Assembly (NCBI RefSeq): GCF_003634215.1
Contig: NZ_RBWX01000007.1
Span: 1,102,945-1,166,944, forward strand
Reading direction: 5' to 3'
DNA from: Sphingosinicella microcystinivorans
GTDB taxonomy: Bacteria > Pseudomonadota > Alphaproteobacteria > Sphingomonadales > Sphingomonadaceae
DNA length: 64,000 nucleotides
The position numbers were made by a program, and so were the translations under genes. Below are positions 26,561 through 35,840 of this stretch, piece after piece. The first letter of the stretch is position 1. Each line of letters starts with the position of its first letter. Under the pieces are notes generated by a model. That model was not told where the DNA came from. It saw only the letters and a program-made list of their open reading frames with translations, and searched no databases.

Positions 26561-28816
26561 TTGAAAATCTTGCGAAATGCTGTTGGGATTTTTTTGACTC
26601 TTGGGATTTCTGCGGCACACGCGCAGGCGCTGGAGGCTGCCCGGTCTTCAGCCGAAATCCTTTGGGACCGGTATGGTGTTCCCCACATTTATGCGCCGGA
26701 CGACACGTCCGCGATGCGCGCGCTCGGTTATGCGCAAATGACGAACCACGCCGAGCAGGTCCTTTTGAACATTGCCTCCGCTCGCGGAGAGTATGCGGCG
26801 TTTTTCGGTCCGGGCGCGGGCGACCGGAATGTGGAAAGCGATATCGACGTCATAACCAACGATATCCCTGCACGGGCGCGCCGCTGGCTGAAGTCCGGCG
26901 GTAGCGAGCAGCGCGCTCTGCTCAAGGCATTTACGCAGGGCGCGAACGATTGGGCTCAGCGTAACCGTGCGACGCTCGATCCGGCAATCGCGCGCGTTTT
27001 GCCGGTGCGGGAGTCGGATGCGCTCGCTCTGTATCAACTTGCAATCCACTACAGCTTCATGGGAGCGAGAGGCTACGCGAACGCCGCCGCTTGGAAAAAG
27101 GGCAAAGCCGTAGCCGGGCTCTCCAGCGGACAGTTCGGATCGAACGCGTATGCGGTCTCTCCTGCGCGCAGTGCGACGGGCGAGCCAATGCTTGTCGGCA
27201 ATCCCCACATCGATCTCGGAGCGTCGGGCCCCCAGTCAAGCAACGGCTTCCCGCTTGCCCGGAAAGGCCTCTTCCAGTGGATGGAAGCGCATATCGTTGT
27301 TGGAGACGCAAAAAATCCGGGCCCGAATTTTACGGGAGTCAGTTTTGTTGGCGTGCCGGTGCTCGCGATCGGATTCAACGATCACCTTGGTTGGAGCCAT
27401 ACCGTCAACGCCGCTCAGAACGTCGATGTTTACGACATTGCCTTGAGGGATGAGCAGTATCGTTTCGGTGATCGGAGGCTGAAACTGAAGGAACGGCCTG
27501 CCGGTGTCACAGTTTGCGCTTTCGGGGGCAGTTCATGCGTCCAAAAAGACTTTACCGTCGCATACAGCGTGCATGGCCCGGTCATCGCACGGCGTGCCGA
27601 CGGCCATGCATTGGCAATGCGGGTTGCCGGGCTCGATACGGATCGTCCCGTTCTACAGTATTGGCGCATGGCGGCGGCTTCGAATCTGAAGTCGTTCGAG
27701 AAGGCATTCTCGATGTTGCAGATGCCATATTTCAACCTGGTCTACGCAGATCGATCCGGGCGTCTTCTTTATGTAGACGGGGGTGTAAGGCCGGTACGGT
27801 CTTCAGGAGATTATGATTCTCATCGCGGCGTTCTGGATGGCAGCGACCCGCGGCAGTTGTGGACGCGAACCGTCCCCTATGCGCGTCTTCCTCGCGTCCT
27901 CGATCCTGCTGGCGGGTTCATTCAGAATTCCAACGATTCTCCGTGGACGTCGACATTCCCGGCGGCGCTCCGCAAGGCGGATTATCCGGCGTGGCTGACT
28001 TTCGATCTGATGGACCTTCGACCGCAGCAATCCGCAATGGCCTTGATCGCCAAGCCGAAACTCTCGGCGGCGGATATGTTGGCTTCGAAGCAGTCTACGC
28101 ACATGGTTCTGGCCGATCGATGGTTGCCGGATTTGTTCGAAATCGCGCGTCAGGCGGAAAACACGGAGCTGAAGGAAGCTGTTGAGGTCCTGTCGCGTTG
28201 GGACCGGAAGGCCGACGCGGAAAGTCGCGGTGCGGTGTTGTTCGATCGGTTCCGTGAGGCTTACGTAAACTCCTCCGCGCCGACGCCGAACAGCACGCCG
28301 ACCACGCCTCCGTCGCTGTTCGCGGTTCCTTATGACCCTTCGCGTCCGCTGGAAACGCCGGTGGGTATTGGTGACCGATCAGGCGCGCTGAACGCTCTTG
28401 TTCATGCTGTTCGCGCTCTCCGGGCCGAGGGGCGCGCGCTCGATGTTCCCTGGGGCGAAATGCACCGCGTTGTGCTGACGCAGCGCGATGAGACCTACCG
28501 CAATCCAAGAATCGTGGGCGAAGCGCCGTCCAGCGGCAGTATGGACGCCTATGGCGGACTACGCCTTGTCAAATATACGCCGCGCGATGAGCAGGGGGTT
28601 GCCCGTGCCAATGCCGGGGAGGGCTGGACACAATTCGTGACCTTTGGATCGAACGGTGCTCGGGGCGAGGTCCTCTTGGTCTACGGCAACGCCACCCGGC
28701 CTGGATCTCCGCACGTTGCTGATCAACTTCCATTTTTCACCGAGAAGCGACTGAGGCCAAGCTGGCGCACCCGCGATGAGGTTGAGGCAAACACGATCAG
28801 GCGGGAGCGTCTCTAG
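26561..28816 (+). CDS. Secreted penicillin-acylase family (Ntn-hydrolase) amidase
   Basis: A ~751-residue precursor of an S45-type Ntn hydrolase, exported and cut into alpha and beta chains. The predicted nucleophile is Ser194 in GQFGSNAYAVSP, directly after the expected Gly cleavage point; GNPHIDL, FNDHLGWSHTVN and QNSNDSPW are the usual conserved beta-chain motifs. I chose TTG at 26561, which gives a clean signal peptide (MKILRNAVGIFLTLGISAAHA) and a GGAGAG six bases upstream; GTG at 26540 is less likely. The family cleaves penicillins, N-acyl-homoserine lactones and N-acyl amino acids; the substrate here is open. Confidence 0.85.
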   Translation: MKILRNAVGIFLTLGISAAHAQALEAARSSAEILWDRYGVPHIYAPDDTSAMRALGYAQMTNHAEQVLLNIASARGEYAAFFGPGAGDRNVESDIDVITNDIPARARRWLKSGGSEQRALLKAFTQGANDWAQRNRATLDPAIARVLPVRESDALALYQLAIHYSFMGARGYANAAAWKKGKAVAGLSSGQFGSNAYAVSPARSATGEPMLVGNPHIDLGASGPQSSNGFPLARKGLFQWMEAHIVVGDAKNPGPNFTGVSFVGVPVLAIGFNDHLGWSHTVNAAQNVDVYDIALRDEQYRFGDRRLKLKERPAGVTVCAFGGSSCVQKDFTVAYSVHGPVIARRADGHALAMRVAGLDTDRPVLQYWRMAAASNLKSFEKAFSMLQMPYFNLVYADRSGRLLYVDGGVRPVRSSGDYDSHRGVLDGSDPRQLWTRTVPYARLPRVLDPAGGFIQNSNDSPWTSTFPAALRKADYPAWLTFDLMDLRPQQSAMALIAKPKLSAADMLASKQSTHMVLADRWLPDLFEIARQAENTELKEAVEVLSRWDRKADAESRGAVLFDRFREAYVNSSAPTPNSTPTTPPSLFAVPYDPSRPLETPVGIGDRSGALNALVHAVRALRAEGRALDVPWGEMHRVVLTQRDETYRNPRIVGEAPSSGSMDAYGGLRLVKYTPRDEQGVARANAGEGWTQFVTFGSNGARGEVLLVYGNATRPGSPHVADQLPFFTEKRLRPSWRTRDEVEANTIRRERL

Positions 28817-28826
28817 CGCGGAGAGG

Positions 28827-28844
28827 GCCGAGACGGCGCTCGGC
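28827..28844 (+). terminator. Stem-loop after the acylase gene
   Basis: GCCGAG / CTCGGC, a perfect 6-bp stem with a 6-base loop, 10 bases past the stop. There is no T-run after it. The rest of the gap up to 29065 shows nothing else of note. Confidence 0.4.
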
Positions 28845-29065
28845 TAACGAAAAAGCGAGAGGCAACGAACGTTTCAGCCCGGACCCGTGCGCTGAAGGCA
28901 CGATTGGTTGCGGCTAACTTGCAGGCACAACGTATAGCACACATTTCCCAAGCGCTTTCAGCCTGAAATCGCGGAAATGTTCCCTGATATCCGCTGAGCA
29001 CCGGCAAGGCACCTACTATCTGGTATGCGTTTCATCCACTCTTTCAGCGGGCGCTTTGTTGCGCG

Positions 29066-29095
29066 TTGACATATTGTCATACCCAGCAGTATATT
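29066..29095 (+). promoter_or_regulatory. Strong predicted promoter with overlapping palindrome upstream of the Baeyer-Villiger monooxygenase gene
   Basis: TTGACA (29066-29071), 18 bases, TATATT (29090-29095). A perfect palindrome TGACA-TAT-TGTCA (29067-29079) covers the -35 box and would suit a TetR- or GntR-type repressor. Transcription would start near 29102, leaving a short leader. Confidence 0.6.
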
Positions 29096-29137
29096 AAATG
29101 CAAGCAACTGCCGTTCGTGGACGCGCTGCAAGAGGAA

Positions 29138-31105
29138 ATGAGATTGGAAAATATTACCGACAGGCCTGCCGCGGGCGCGGGCGTTGACTATGTCCGGCTT
29201 CGCGCGGGCGTCGATAACGGTAATATTCCCTCTCTGCTCCTATGCCTCTTCCAGATGACCGGTGATGCCAAGTGGCTGGAGGCGCCGTTCGCGCCGAAGC
29301 GTGGCAAAGGGCTCGACGACAATGATTCTGCAGGGCTTCCGGATGATCTTCAGCAGCTGATCCGAGATGCTGCCTACGAAGCGATCGTAGCTTGGCTGAA
29401 CGGACTGGATTTCGCGCTGCCACGCCCCACCAACGCTCAGCTTGCGCACATACTGAGCGTCGCCATGGTCGAAGACGTGCCGGATGAATACGGCGATGTC
29501 ATCGCTGCGACGATGAGGCTGGAAGGAGAGGTGTCGGTGCCTCGGCCCGAGCGGCCGTTGAGCGCAATCGTGATCGGCGCGGGCGTTTCTGGAATATGCG
29601 CGGCGATCAAGCTCGCAGATATGGGCGTAGAGTGTAGAATCTTTGAGAAAAACACGCAGTTCGGCGGGACGTGGTGGGAAAACCGCTACCCTGGCTGCGG
29701 CGTCGATACGCCGAACCTCACTTATACCTTCTCGTTTCGCGGCGCTGACTGGTCCAAGTATTTCCCGCTGCGTGACGAGATTTCCTCCTATCTTGTCGAA
29801 ACCGCTGCCGAGTACGGCCTGAATGATCGTGTCAGCTTCGAGACGACGGTTCAGAAGGCGGAGTGGATGGAGGGCGAGAGCCGCTGGAAAGTCACCATCA
29901 CTGACAAGAATGGGCGGGTTGAGCATCACTACGCAGACCTCGTCTTCAGTGCGGTCGGTATTTTAAACATGCCGCTGGTCCCCAATATTCCGGGGCTCGA
30001 TGGCTTCGCGGGCCGCGTTGTGCACACATCGGATTGGCCGGAAGACCTGGATGTGACCGGCAAGCGCGTGGCGGTCGTCGGAAACGGTGCGTCGGCGATG
30101 CAGGTTGTGCCCGCCATTGCTGGAAGCGTTTCGGAACTCACGATATTCGCGCGTTCGAAGCAATGGGCAGCTCCATTCCCGCAGTTCCGGAAGGTAGTGC
30201 CGGACGGTGTGCGCTATCTGCTGCAGACTGTGCCGCTTTACAGGGCCTGGTATGAGCAGCGCCTGTCCTGGACGTTCAACGACAGGGTGCACGGCACGCT
30301 GTTCAGGGATCCCGATTGGAACCATCCCGAGCGTGCCGTGAACGCTATCAACGACGGACACCGGGAGTATTTCACGCGGTACGTGATGGAAGAGCTTGGC
30401 GATCGGCAGGATCTTCTGCCGCATGTCCTCCCGGATTATCCGCCGTTCGCAAAACGCATGCTGCTCGACAACGGGTGGTATCGTACGCTTCGACGGGAAA
30501 ATGTGCGGCTGATCCCGGACCGCCTCTCCGAGATTCGAGGGGAACAGCTTATCGCCGGGAATGGTGAGAGCGTTTCAGCGGACGTTCTGATCCTGGCCAC
30601 GGGCTTTCAGGCCGCGAATGTTCTCGGCTCCTACGATGTTGTCGGGCGCGGTGGGCGCGTGCTGCGTGACTTCTGGGACGGCGACAATGCCGCTGCATAT
30701 CTGGGCACGGTGGTCCCCGGGTTTCCGAACTTCTTCATCCTGCTCGGACCGAATGTGGGGGCGGGCCACGGCGGAAGCATGATCCGCTCGATCGAGAACC
30801 AGACCCACTATGCACTGAGGATTGTCGAAGAGATGGTGCGGCAGGGCGCATCTGCCGTGGAGGTTCGCGAGCAGGTTTACGACGACTACTTGAACAAGGT
30901 GGATGCCGCGCACGAAAAGCTCGTTTGGACCCACCCGGGCACGGAGAATTGGTACCGCAATGCGCGTGGGCGCATCGTTGCCATCACGCCGTGGCGGAAC
31001 GACGCATTCTGGCGCATGACGAGGAACGCCCATCCGGCCGAATTCATCTTCACGGATAACCGTGCGCCTGCGCGGGAAGGGGAGAAGGCTGCAGCGAACG
31101 GTTAG
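29138..31105 (+). CDS. Baeyer-Villiger flavin monooxygenase with N-terminal extension (HAPMO-like)
   Basis: A ~655-residue FAD/NADPH enzyme that inserts oxygen next to a ketone. The type I BVMO fingerprint reads FAGRVVHTSDWP (F-G-H-W-P). Rossmann motifs IGAGVSGICAAIKL and VVGNGASAMQVVPAI bind FAD and NADPH, and GGTWWENRYPGCGVDTPN follows the first. About 135 residues precede the FAD fold; such a helical extension is known from 4-hydroxyacetophenone monooxygenase and relatives. Start options are ATG 29138, TTG 29144 (better spacing from AGAGG) and GTG 29117. It is the first gene after a strong promoter. Confidence 0.88.
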   Translation: MRLENITDRPAAGAGVDYVRLRAGVDNGNIPSLLLCLFQMTGDAKWLEAPFAPKRGKGLDDNDSAGLPDDLQQLIRDAAYEAIVAWLNGLDFALPRPTNAQLAHILSVAMVEDVPDEYGDVIAATMRLEGEVSVPRPERPLSAIVIGAGVSGICAAIKLADMGVECRIFEKNTQFGGTWWENRYPGCGVDTPNLTYTFSFRGADWSKYFPLRDEISSYLVETAAEYGLNDRVSFETTVQKAEWMEGESRWKVTITDKNGRVEHHYADLVFSAVGILNMPLVPNIPGLDGFAGRVVHTSDWPEDLDVTGKRVAVVGNGASAMQVVPAIAGSVSELTIFARSKQWAAPFPQFRKVVPDGVRYLLQTVPLYRAWYEQRLSWTFNDRVHGTLFRDPDWNHPERAVNAINDGHREYFTRYVMEELGDRQDLLPHVLPDYPPFAKRMLLDNGWYRTLRRENVRLIPDRLSEIRGEQLIAGNGESVSADVLILATGFQAANVLGSYDVVGRGGRVLRDFWDGDNAAAYLGTVVPGFPNFFILLGPNVGAGHGGSMIRSIENQTHYALRIVEEMVRQGASAVEVREQVYDDYLNKVDAAHEKLVWTHPGTENWYRNARGRIVAITPWRNDAFWRMTRNAHPAEFIFTDNRAPAREGEKAAANG

Positions 31106-31333
31106 CGCGGCCAGCCTCTCAGTGCGTTTGCGCTCTTAGAGGGCTTATACCAATCAGTATGGAAAATTCGATCGGACGCAGCGGTCCTGCGACGTCGATT
31201 GTGAAAAGGTTTTGAATTTATGCCATTTTTTTTGACTGAATTCAATGGACTCAGCCTGTTGAAGGTGCTTGCAAAATCTACTCACAAGTATATTCTTTGC
31301 CTATAAGTCATAAACGATCGGGGAGGTGTTGCT

Positions 31334-33598
31334 ATGCGACGGAACTCATGTGTATTTGCATTCGGGGCTGGCCTTCTGGCGACCGCGTCACTCTCGGGCA
31401 TTGCGCTTGCGCAACAGGCGCCGGGCGCTGACAGTGTAGATGAGCCCCAGGCTTCGGAAATCGTCATCACCGCCACGCGCCAGAATACGTCGCTTGCGGA
31501 CACCGCAGCTGCAGTCTCAGCCATCTCCTCCCAGGATCTGGGGCCGGGCGGCATTCAGGACATCGGCGACCTTCAATCTTCCGTGCCGAACGTGTCGATC
31601 GGCGACCAGTTCGGTGTGAACCGCACGTTTATTCGCGGTATCGGGATGACCAGCATCGATCTTGGTGCCGATGGTGCCGTGGCATTCCTCCAGGATGGCG
31701 CGATGATCTCGCGTCCGGCTGCGCAGTTGGCTGGCTTCTATGATCTTGCGCAGATCGAAGTGCTGCGTGGGCCGCAGGGCACGCTTTATGGGCGCGGCGC
31801 CACGGGCGGTGCAATCAACCTCATTACAGCAAAGCCGACGGAAGATCTGTCCGGCTACATTCGTGGTACGTATGCGAATTATGACGCAGTTACACTGGAG
31901 GGCGCTGTCGGAGGTTCGCTCATAGCGGATACGCTGCTCTTCAGGGTTGCCGGCAAGAGGGAAAAGCGCGACGGATACGGCAAGAACCTGTTCACTGGCT
32001 CCGATGTCGACAACCGCGATGCCTATGCGGTGCGCGGCATTCTGGAGGCGCGCCTTTCGCCGGAATTGACGGCATCGCTGATCGTCGAGCACTATGAGGA
32101 AGACGACAACAACTACGCCTTCCATTACTTCGGTCCAACGATCGTTCCGGCGGAATCTCTGCCGCACAAGTTGCTCGGCGGTGAAACAATCTTTGATTAT
32201 TATACCGCGCGCGGCGAGAAGCCGAACCTCCGGAACATCTATTCGGACGAAGACCCGATCAATAAGCGCAACGGGGAGAACTACACGGCTCTTGTCGAGT
32301 GGGATTCGGGTGATTTCAACCTGAAATCGATCACGGCATACCGCGATTTCAGCCGTTTCAATCGGACCGATCTCGACGTTTCGGACGTCTGGATGTACGG
32401 CCAGAACAACTATGTCGAGGACGCCAACTCGTTCAGCCAGGAACTGCTGCTAAACTACAAGAGCGGCGGCCTCGATATCCTCGCAGGCGCTATGTATTTC
32501 GAGGAGGAGCTCTACGGCGAAGTCAAGGTTCCGACGATCAACCTTGGGCTTCTCTTCGGATTGCCGGCGGATACGTTCGACGACGGCAACTATTTCCAGC
32601 GCGGTACGGTGGATACGAAGTCTTACGGCGTTTTCGCGCAGGCGGCATTCGATCTGACGTCTCAGCTGAGGGTCACGGCGGGTGCGCGCTACAGCTATGA
32701 ACGGCGCAAAGGCGTCGGCCAGTTCACTTTCGAAGCGGCGGGGATCGATATTCCCACCGATCGAAAGAAGGGGTGGGGGGCGATCACGCCGAAGTTGCTC
32801 GTCGAATGGCGGCCGGCCGACGATACGCTGATCTACGGTACGGTCACGCGCGGTTTCAAGTCCGGCGTTATAAACGTGGGCAGCGCGAACTCGGTGATCG
32901 ATCCCGAATTCGTGTGGAACTATGAGGCAGGCTTCAAGCAGCAGCTTGCCGACAACCGCATCCTTTTGAGCGGTGCTGTGTTCTATTACGACTACACCGA
33001 CCTTCAGGTCGGCTTCGTCAACGCGCAGAGCATCGTGGAAACGATCAATGCCGGCGCCGCGAAGAATTATGGTGCCGAGCTTGAGCTCAGCGGTCGCGTG
33101 AACGACAATCTTACGCTCAATGCCTACGCCGCCTATCTCAATGCGAAGTTCCAGGATTTCTGTAACGGCTACTATGGCGCGGCCGTCAGCCGGCCGGGAA
33201 TTTCCTACGACGCGTGCCCGTCGGATCCGGCGCTTGCGGATCTCGATGGAAAGCGCCTGCCAAACGCGCCGAAATTCTCGTTCGGTGCGGGCTTCGACTA
33301 TACTGTGGACGTTGGCCCTGGCGAGCTGACACTTGGTGCCGACATGAGCTATCAGAGCAAGGTCTATTTCACCGAGTTCAACAACAGCGATGCGGCGCAG
33401 GGGGGATATGCGCTTGTAAACGCAAATCTCACCTACAAGCATGAGAGCGGCCTGTCCGCGAGCCTCTGGGCGCGCAACCTTACCGACAAGTTCGCGATCT
33501 CGAACAACATCGTGACGGCACCAACCTTCGCACTCGTTCGGGTCGGGTCGGTCATCCCGCCGCGTACCTATGGGTTCACGCTCGGCTACGCGTTCTGA
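31334..33598 (+). CDS. TonB-dependent outer-membrane receptor
   Basis: A 754-residue receptor with signal peptide (ends near GIALA-QQ), TonB-box-like ASEIVITATRQNTSL, plug motif IEVLRGPQGTLYGRGATGGAINL and C-terminal barrel strand TYGFTLGYAF. GGGGAGG precedes ATG 31334. It lies between the BVMO and the hydrolase/P450 pair on the same strand, so it most likely imports the substrate of this catabolic region. The 228-base gap before it holds AT-rich sequence but no clear promoter. Confidence 0.92.
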   Translation: MRRNSCVFAFGAGLLATASLSGIALAQQAPGADSVDEPQASEIVITATRQNTSLADTAAAVSAISSQDLGPGGIQDIGDLQSSVPNVSIGDQFGVNRTFIRGIGMTSIDLGADGAVAFLQDGAMISRPAAQLAGFYDLAQIEVLRGPQGTLYGRGATGGAINLITAKPTEDLSGYIRGTYANYDAVTLEGAVGGSLIADTLLFRVAGKREKRDGYGKNLFTGSDVDNRDAYAVRGILEARLSPELTASLIVEHYEEDDNNYAFHYFGPTIVPAESLPHKLLGGETIFDYYTARGEKPNLRNIYSDEDPINKRNGENYTALVEWDSGDFNLKSITAYRDFSRFNRTDLDVSDVWMYGQNNYVEDANSFSQELLLNYKSGGLDILAGAMYFEEELYGEVKVPTINLGLLFGLPADTFDDGNYFQRGTVDTKSYGVFAQAAFDLTSQLRVTAGARYSYERRKGVGQFTFEAAGIDIPTDRKKGWGAITPKLLVEWRPADDTLIYGTVTRGFKSGVINVGSANSVIDPEFVWNYEAGFKQQLADNRILLSGAVFYYDYTDLQVGFVNAQSIVETINAGAAKNYGAELELSGRVNDNLTLNAYAAYLNAKFQDFCNGYYGAAVSRPGISYDACPSDPALADLDGKRLPNAPKFSFGAGFDYTVDVGPGELTLGADMSYQSKVYFTEFNNSDAAQGGYALVNANLTYKHESGLSASLWARNLTDKFAISNNIVTAPTFALVRVGSVIPPRTYGFTLGYAF

Positions 33599-33670
33599 TC
33601 GCGTCGGTTTCGTGGTCCGGGTGTCGGGAACGCCGTCGCCTGGACACGATAACCGTGGGAGGCGCAAGGG

Positions 33671-34576
33671 ATGGACAGGTTTCGTATCGGAGACATGACG
33701 CTTCATCGGATTGAGGAATGGCAGGGCGGCTTCGCGCCGCCCGCCGCGATGTTCCGGGGATTCGACGAAGCGCTCTGGCAGCCGCATGAGCATGAGCTTG
33801 TGCCGGACTATCACCAGGCGGAAACCGGACTCATCTATGGCTTCCTGCAAAGCTGGCTGATCGATACCGGCGCTGAAAGGATTCTGTTCGACACGGGCGC
33901 GGGGAACGATAAGGAACGCCCGGGAATTCCGATCTTCGGCGGCTTGCAGACGGAATTTCTCGACCGCCTCGGCGCGGCGGGATTCCAGCCTGGCGACATC
34001 GACACGGTGGTCTGTTCGCACCTCCATATCGATCACGTCGGCTGGAACACCATACGCTCGGACGACGGATGGAAGGCGACCTTCCCCAATGCGCGATACA
34101 TCCTGCCACTGGGTGATCGTGCTTACTGGGATCCGAATGATGACAGTGCGGAACCTTCGGCGACAGGCAAGGCGGTGAACGCCGGCGTGTTCGAAGACAG
34201 TGTTCAGCCGCTGATCGATCAGAACCGCGTGGAATGGGCCGAGGACGGGTTTGAAGTGCTGCCCGGGATCGATCTGTTTGCTGTCGCCGGTCATACGCCG
34301 GGTCATCTGGCCATGCGTGTTCATTCCAATGGCGATTCCGCCCTTTTCGTTGGCGATGTCCTTCACCATCCGATCCAGATCCACAATCCGGACTGGAACA
34401 GCCAGTTCTGTGAAGATCAGGATAGGGCGCGCGAAAGCCGCCGTGCCGTTCTCGAAGAAGCGGCACAAAGGGGGTCGCTTCTCGTCCCCGCGCATTTCGG
34501 CGGTGTGCACGCCGTTCGCGTTTTGCCGGAAGGCTCAGTGTTCAAACCGGTCTATAGCCCTGAAAGGCTTGCATGA
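33671..34576 (+). CDS. Metallo-beta-lactamase-fold hydrolase
   Basis: A 301-residue MBL-fold protein with the dinuclear zinc motif HLHIDHVGW (HxHxDH), further ligands in AVAGHTPGHLAM and LFVGDVLHHP, and no signal peptide, so cytoplasmic. The N-terminus resembles lactonase-like members. A lactonase role would follow naturally from a Baeyer-Villiger enzyme, which makes esters or lactones; this is inference from context. The stop overlaps the P450 start (ATGA), so both are made together. Confidence 0.82.
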   Translation: MDRFRIGDMTLHRIEEWQGGFAPPAAMFRGFDEALWQPHEHELVPDYHQAETGLIYGFLQSWLIDTGAERILFDTGAGNDKERPGIPIFGGLQTEFLDRLGAAGFQPGDIDTVVCSHLHIDHVGWNTIRSDDGWKATFPNARYILPLGDRAYWDPNDDSAEPSATGKAVNAGVFEDSVQPLIDQNRVEWAEDGFEVLPGIDLFAVAGHTPGHLAMRVHSNGDSALFVGDVLHHPIQIHNPDWNSQFCEDQDRARESRRAVLEEAAQRGSLLVPAHFGGVHAVRVLPEGSVFKPVYSPERLA

Positions 34577-35826
34577 TGGCGGATGTTGCATCGGGACGTT
34601 GGCTTCAAAACTTCGCGATGGACCCGACCGATACAGAGTTGCTCGCCGATCCCTATCCCGCCTTCGCGCTGCTTCGCGAACATGATCCCGTGCACTGGTC
34701 GGATCACGGCTATTGGGTGGTGACGCGTTACGACGATGTTCGCGCGATCATCATGGATCGCCAGAATTTCGGGCAGGGCGATTTCGAGCGGAATATTCGG
34801 CTTCTTTACGGCGAGGATTTCGACGTTTTCTCGCATCCCGCCTACCGCTGGCTCGCCGACGTGTTCGTGTTTCAAGACCCGCCTAAACATACCCGGCTTC
34901 GCGGGCTCGTGACGCAGGCGCTCACGGCGCGACGTGTGCAGGCCATGCGCCCGCGCATTCAGGAGATAACCGATCGGCTGCTCGATAAGGTGATCGACGG
35001 TGGCCGCATGGAGTTCATCCACGATTTTGCTTACAAGCTCCCAACGGCTGTCATGTGCGACATGCTGGGTATCGATGCTGATGAGGCGGATGACGATCTG
35101 CTGATGGCGCTCAACAAGGCGATCCAGGATAGTTTCCTCGTCCTGGAGATGCGGCCGCTTCCTGCAGACGAGTTGAAACTGGCAAACGACCAGATCTTGT
35201 TCCTGGAACGCTTCTTCAAGAAGGTTTTCGATCGCCGGCGGAGTGAGCCGCGCGATGACCTCGCTACGGCGCTTCTTGAGGCACGTGATAACGGCAACGG
35301 CCTTTCCGAATGGGAGATGACCACGGTTGCGATTGCGCTGTTCGGCGCCGGGTTTGAAACGACCGCCCACATGCTTGGCAACGGGTTGCTGACGCTGCAC
35401 CGTCATCCTGGGGAGTGGACGAAACTTGTAAGCGATCCTGCGCTCGCGGCGTCCGCATCCGAGGAAATCCTGCGTTTCGAAAGTTCGCTTACGATGACTT
35501 ACCGCACCGCCTTTACCGATACGACTTTCGGCGGGCGTACGATCGCGGCCGGCCAGCGTGTGATGGCGATGCTGGGCGCGGCCAACCGCGATCCGCGCGT
35601 TTTTAAGGATCCGGATGTCTTCGACATAACGCGCGATGGCCCGCGGCATCTGACGTTCGGCGGCGGTATTCATTTCTGCGTCGGCGCGGAACTCGCGCGC
35701 CTGGAAGGCGAGATCGGCCTTGCGATGCTCGCCAAGCGACTCCCGACGATGCGCGTAGATATACAGAGTCCGCACTGGCGCGGGGTGCACTTTCGCGGCC
35801 TGACGGAACTTCAGATCGATTGGTAA
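34573..35826 (+). CDS. Cytochrome P450
   Basis: A 417-residue soluble bacterial P450. I-helix FGAGFETTAHML (residues ~256-267) holds the oxygen-binding acid-Thr pair, EEILRF is the ExxR element, and FGGGIHFCVGAELARLE carries the heme-ligand Cys369. There is no membrane anchor. It needs ferredoxin and reductase partners, which are not in this neighbourhood. It is translationally coupled to the MBL-fold hydrolase. Likely role: hydroxylation of the imported hydrophobic substrate to open the pathway. Confidence 0.92.
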   Translation: MMADVASGRWLQNFAMDPTDTELLADPYPAFALLREHDPVHWSDHGYWVVTRYDDVRAIIMDRQNFGQGDFERNIRLLYGEDFDVFSHPAYRWLADVFVFQDPPKHTRLRGLVTQALTARRVQAMRPRIQEITDRLLDKVIDGGRMEFIHDFAYKLPTAVMCDMLGIDADEADDDLLMALNKAIQDSFLVLEMRPLPADELKLANDQILFLERFFKKVFDRRRSEPRDDLATALLEARDNGNGLSEWEMTTVAIALFGAGFETTAHMLGNGLLTLHRHPGEWTKLVSDPALAASASEEILRFESSLTMTYRTAFTDTTFGGRTIAAGQRVMAMLGAANRDPRVFKDPDVFDITRDGPRHLTFGGGIHFCVGAELARLEGEIGLAMLAKRLPTMRVDIQSPHWRGVHFRGLTELQIDW

Positions 35827-35840
35827 CCCGTCAACCGCAT

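Noticed and set aside
31269-31307. Promoter for the TonB receptor at 31334 (TTGCAA with TATATT or TATAAG)
   Set aside because: Spacings of 14 and 27 bases are outside the usable range for sigma-70.
32450-34510. Long minus-strand open frame opposite the TonB receptor and MBL hydrolase genes
   Set aside because: No known domain; it spans two well-supported genes on the other strand and reads as a complement artefact.
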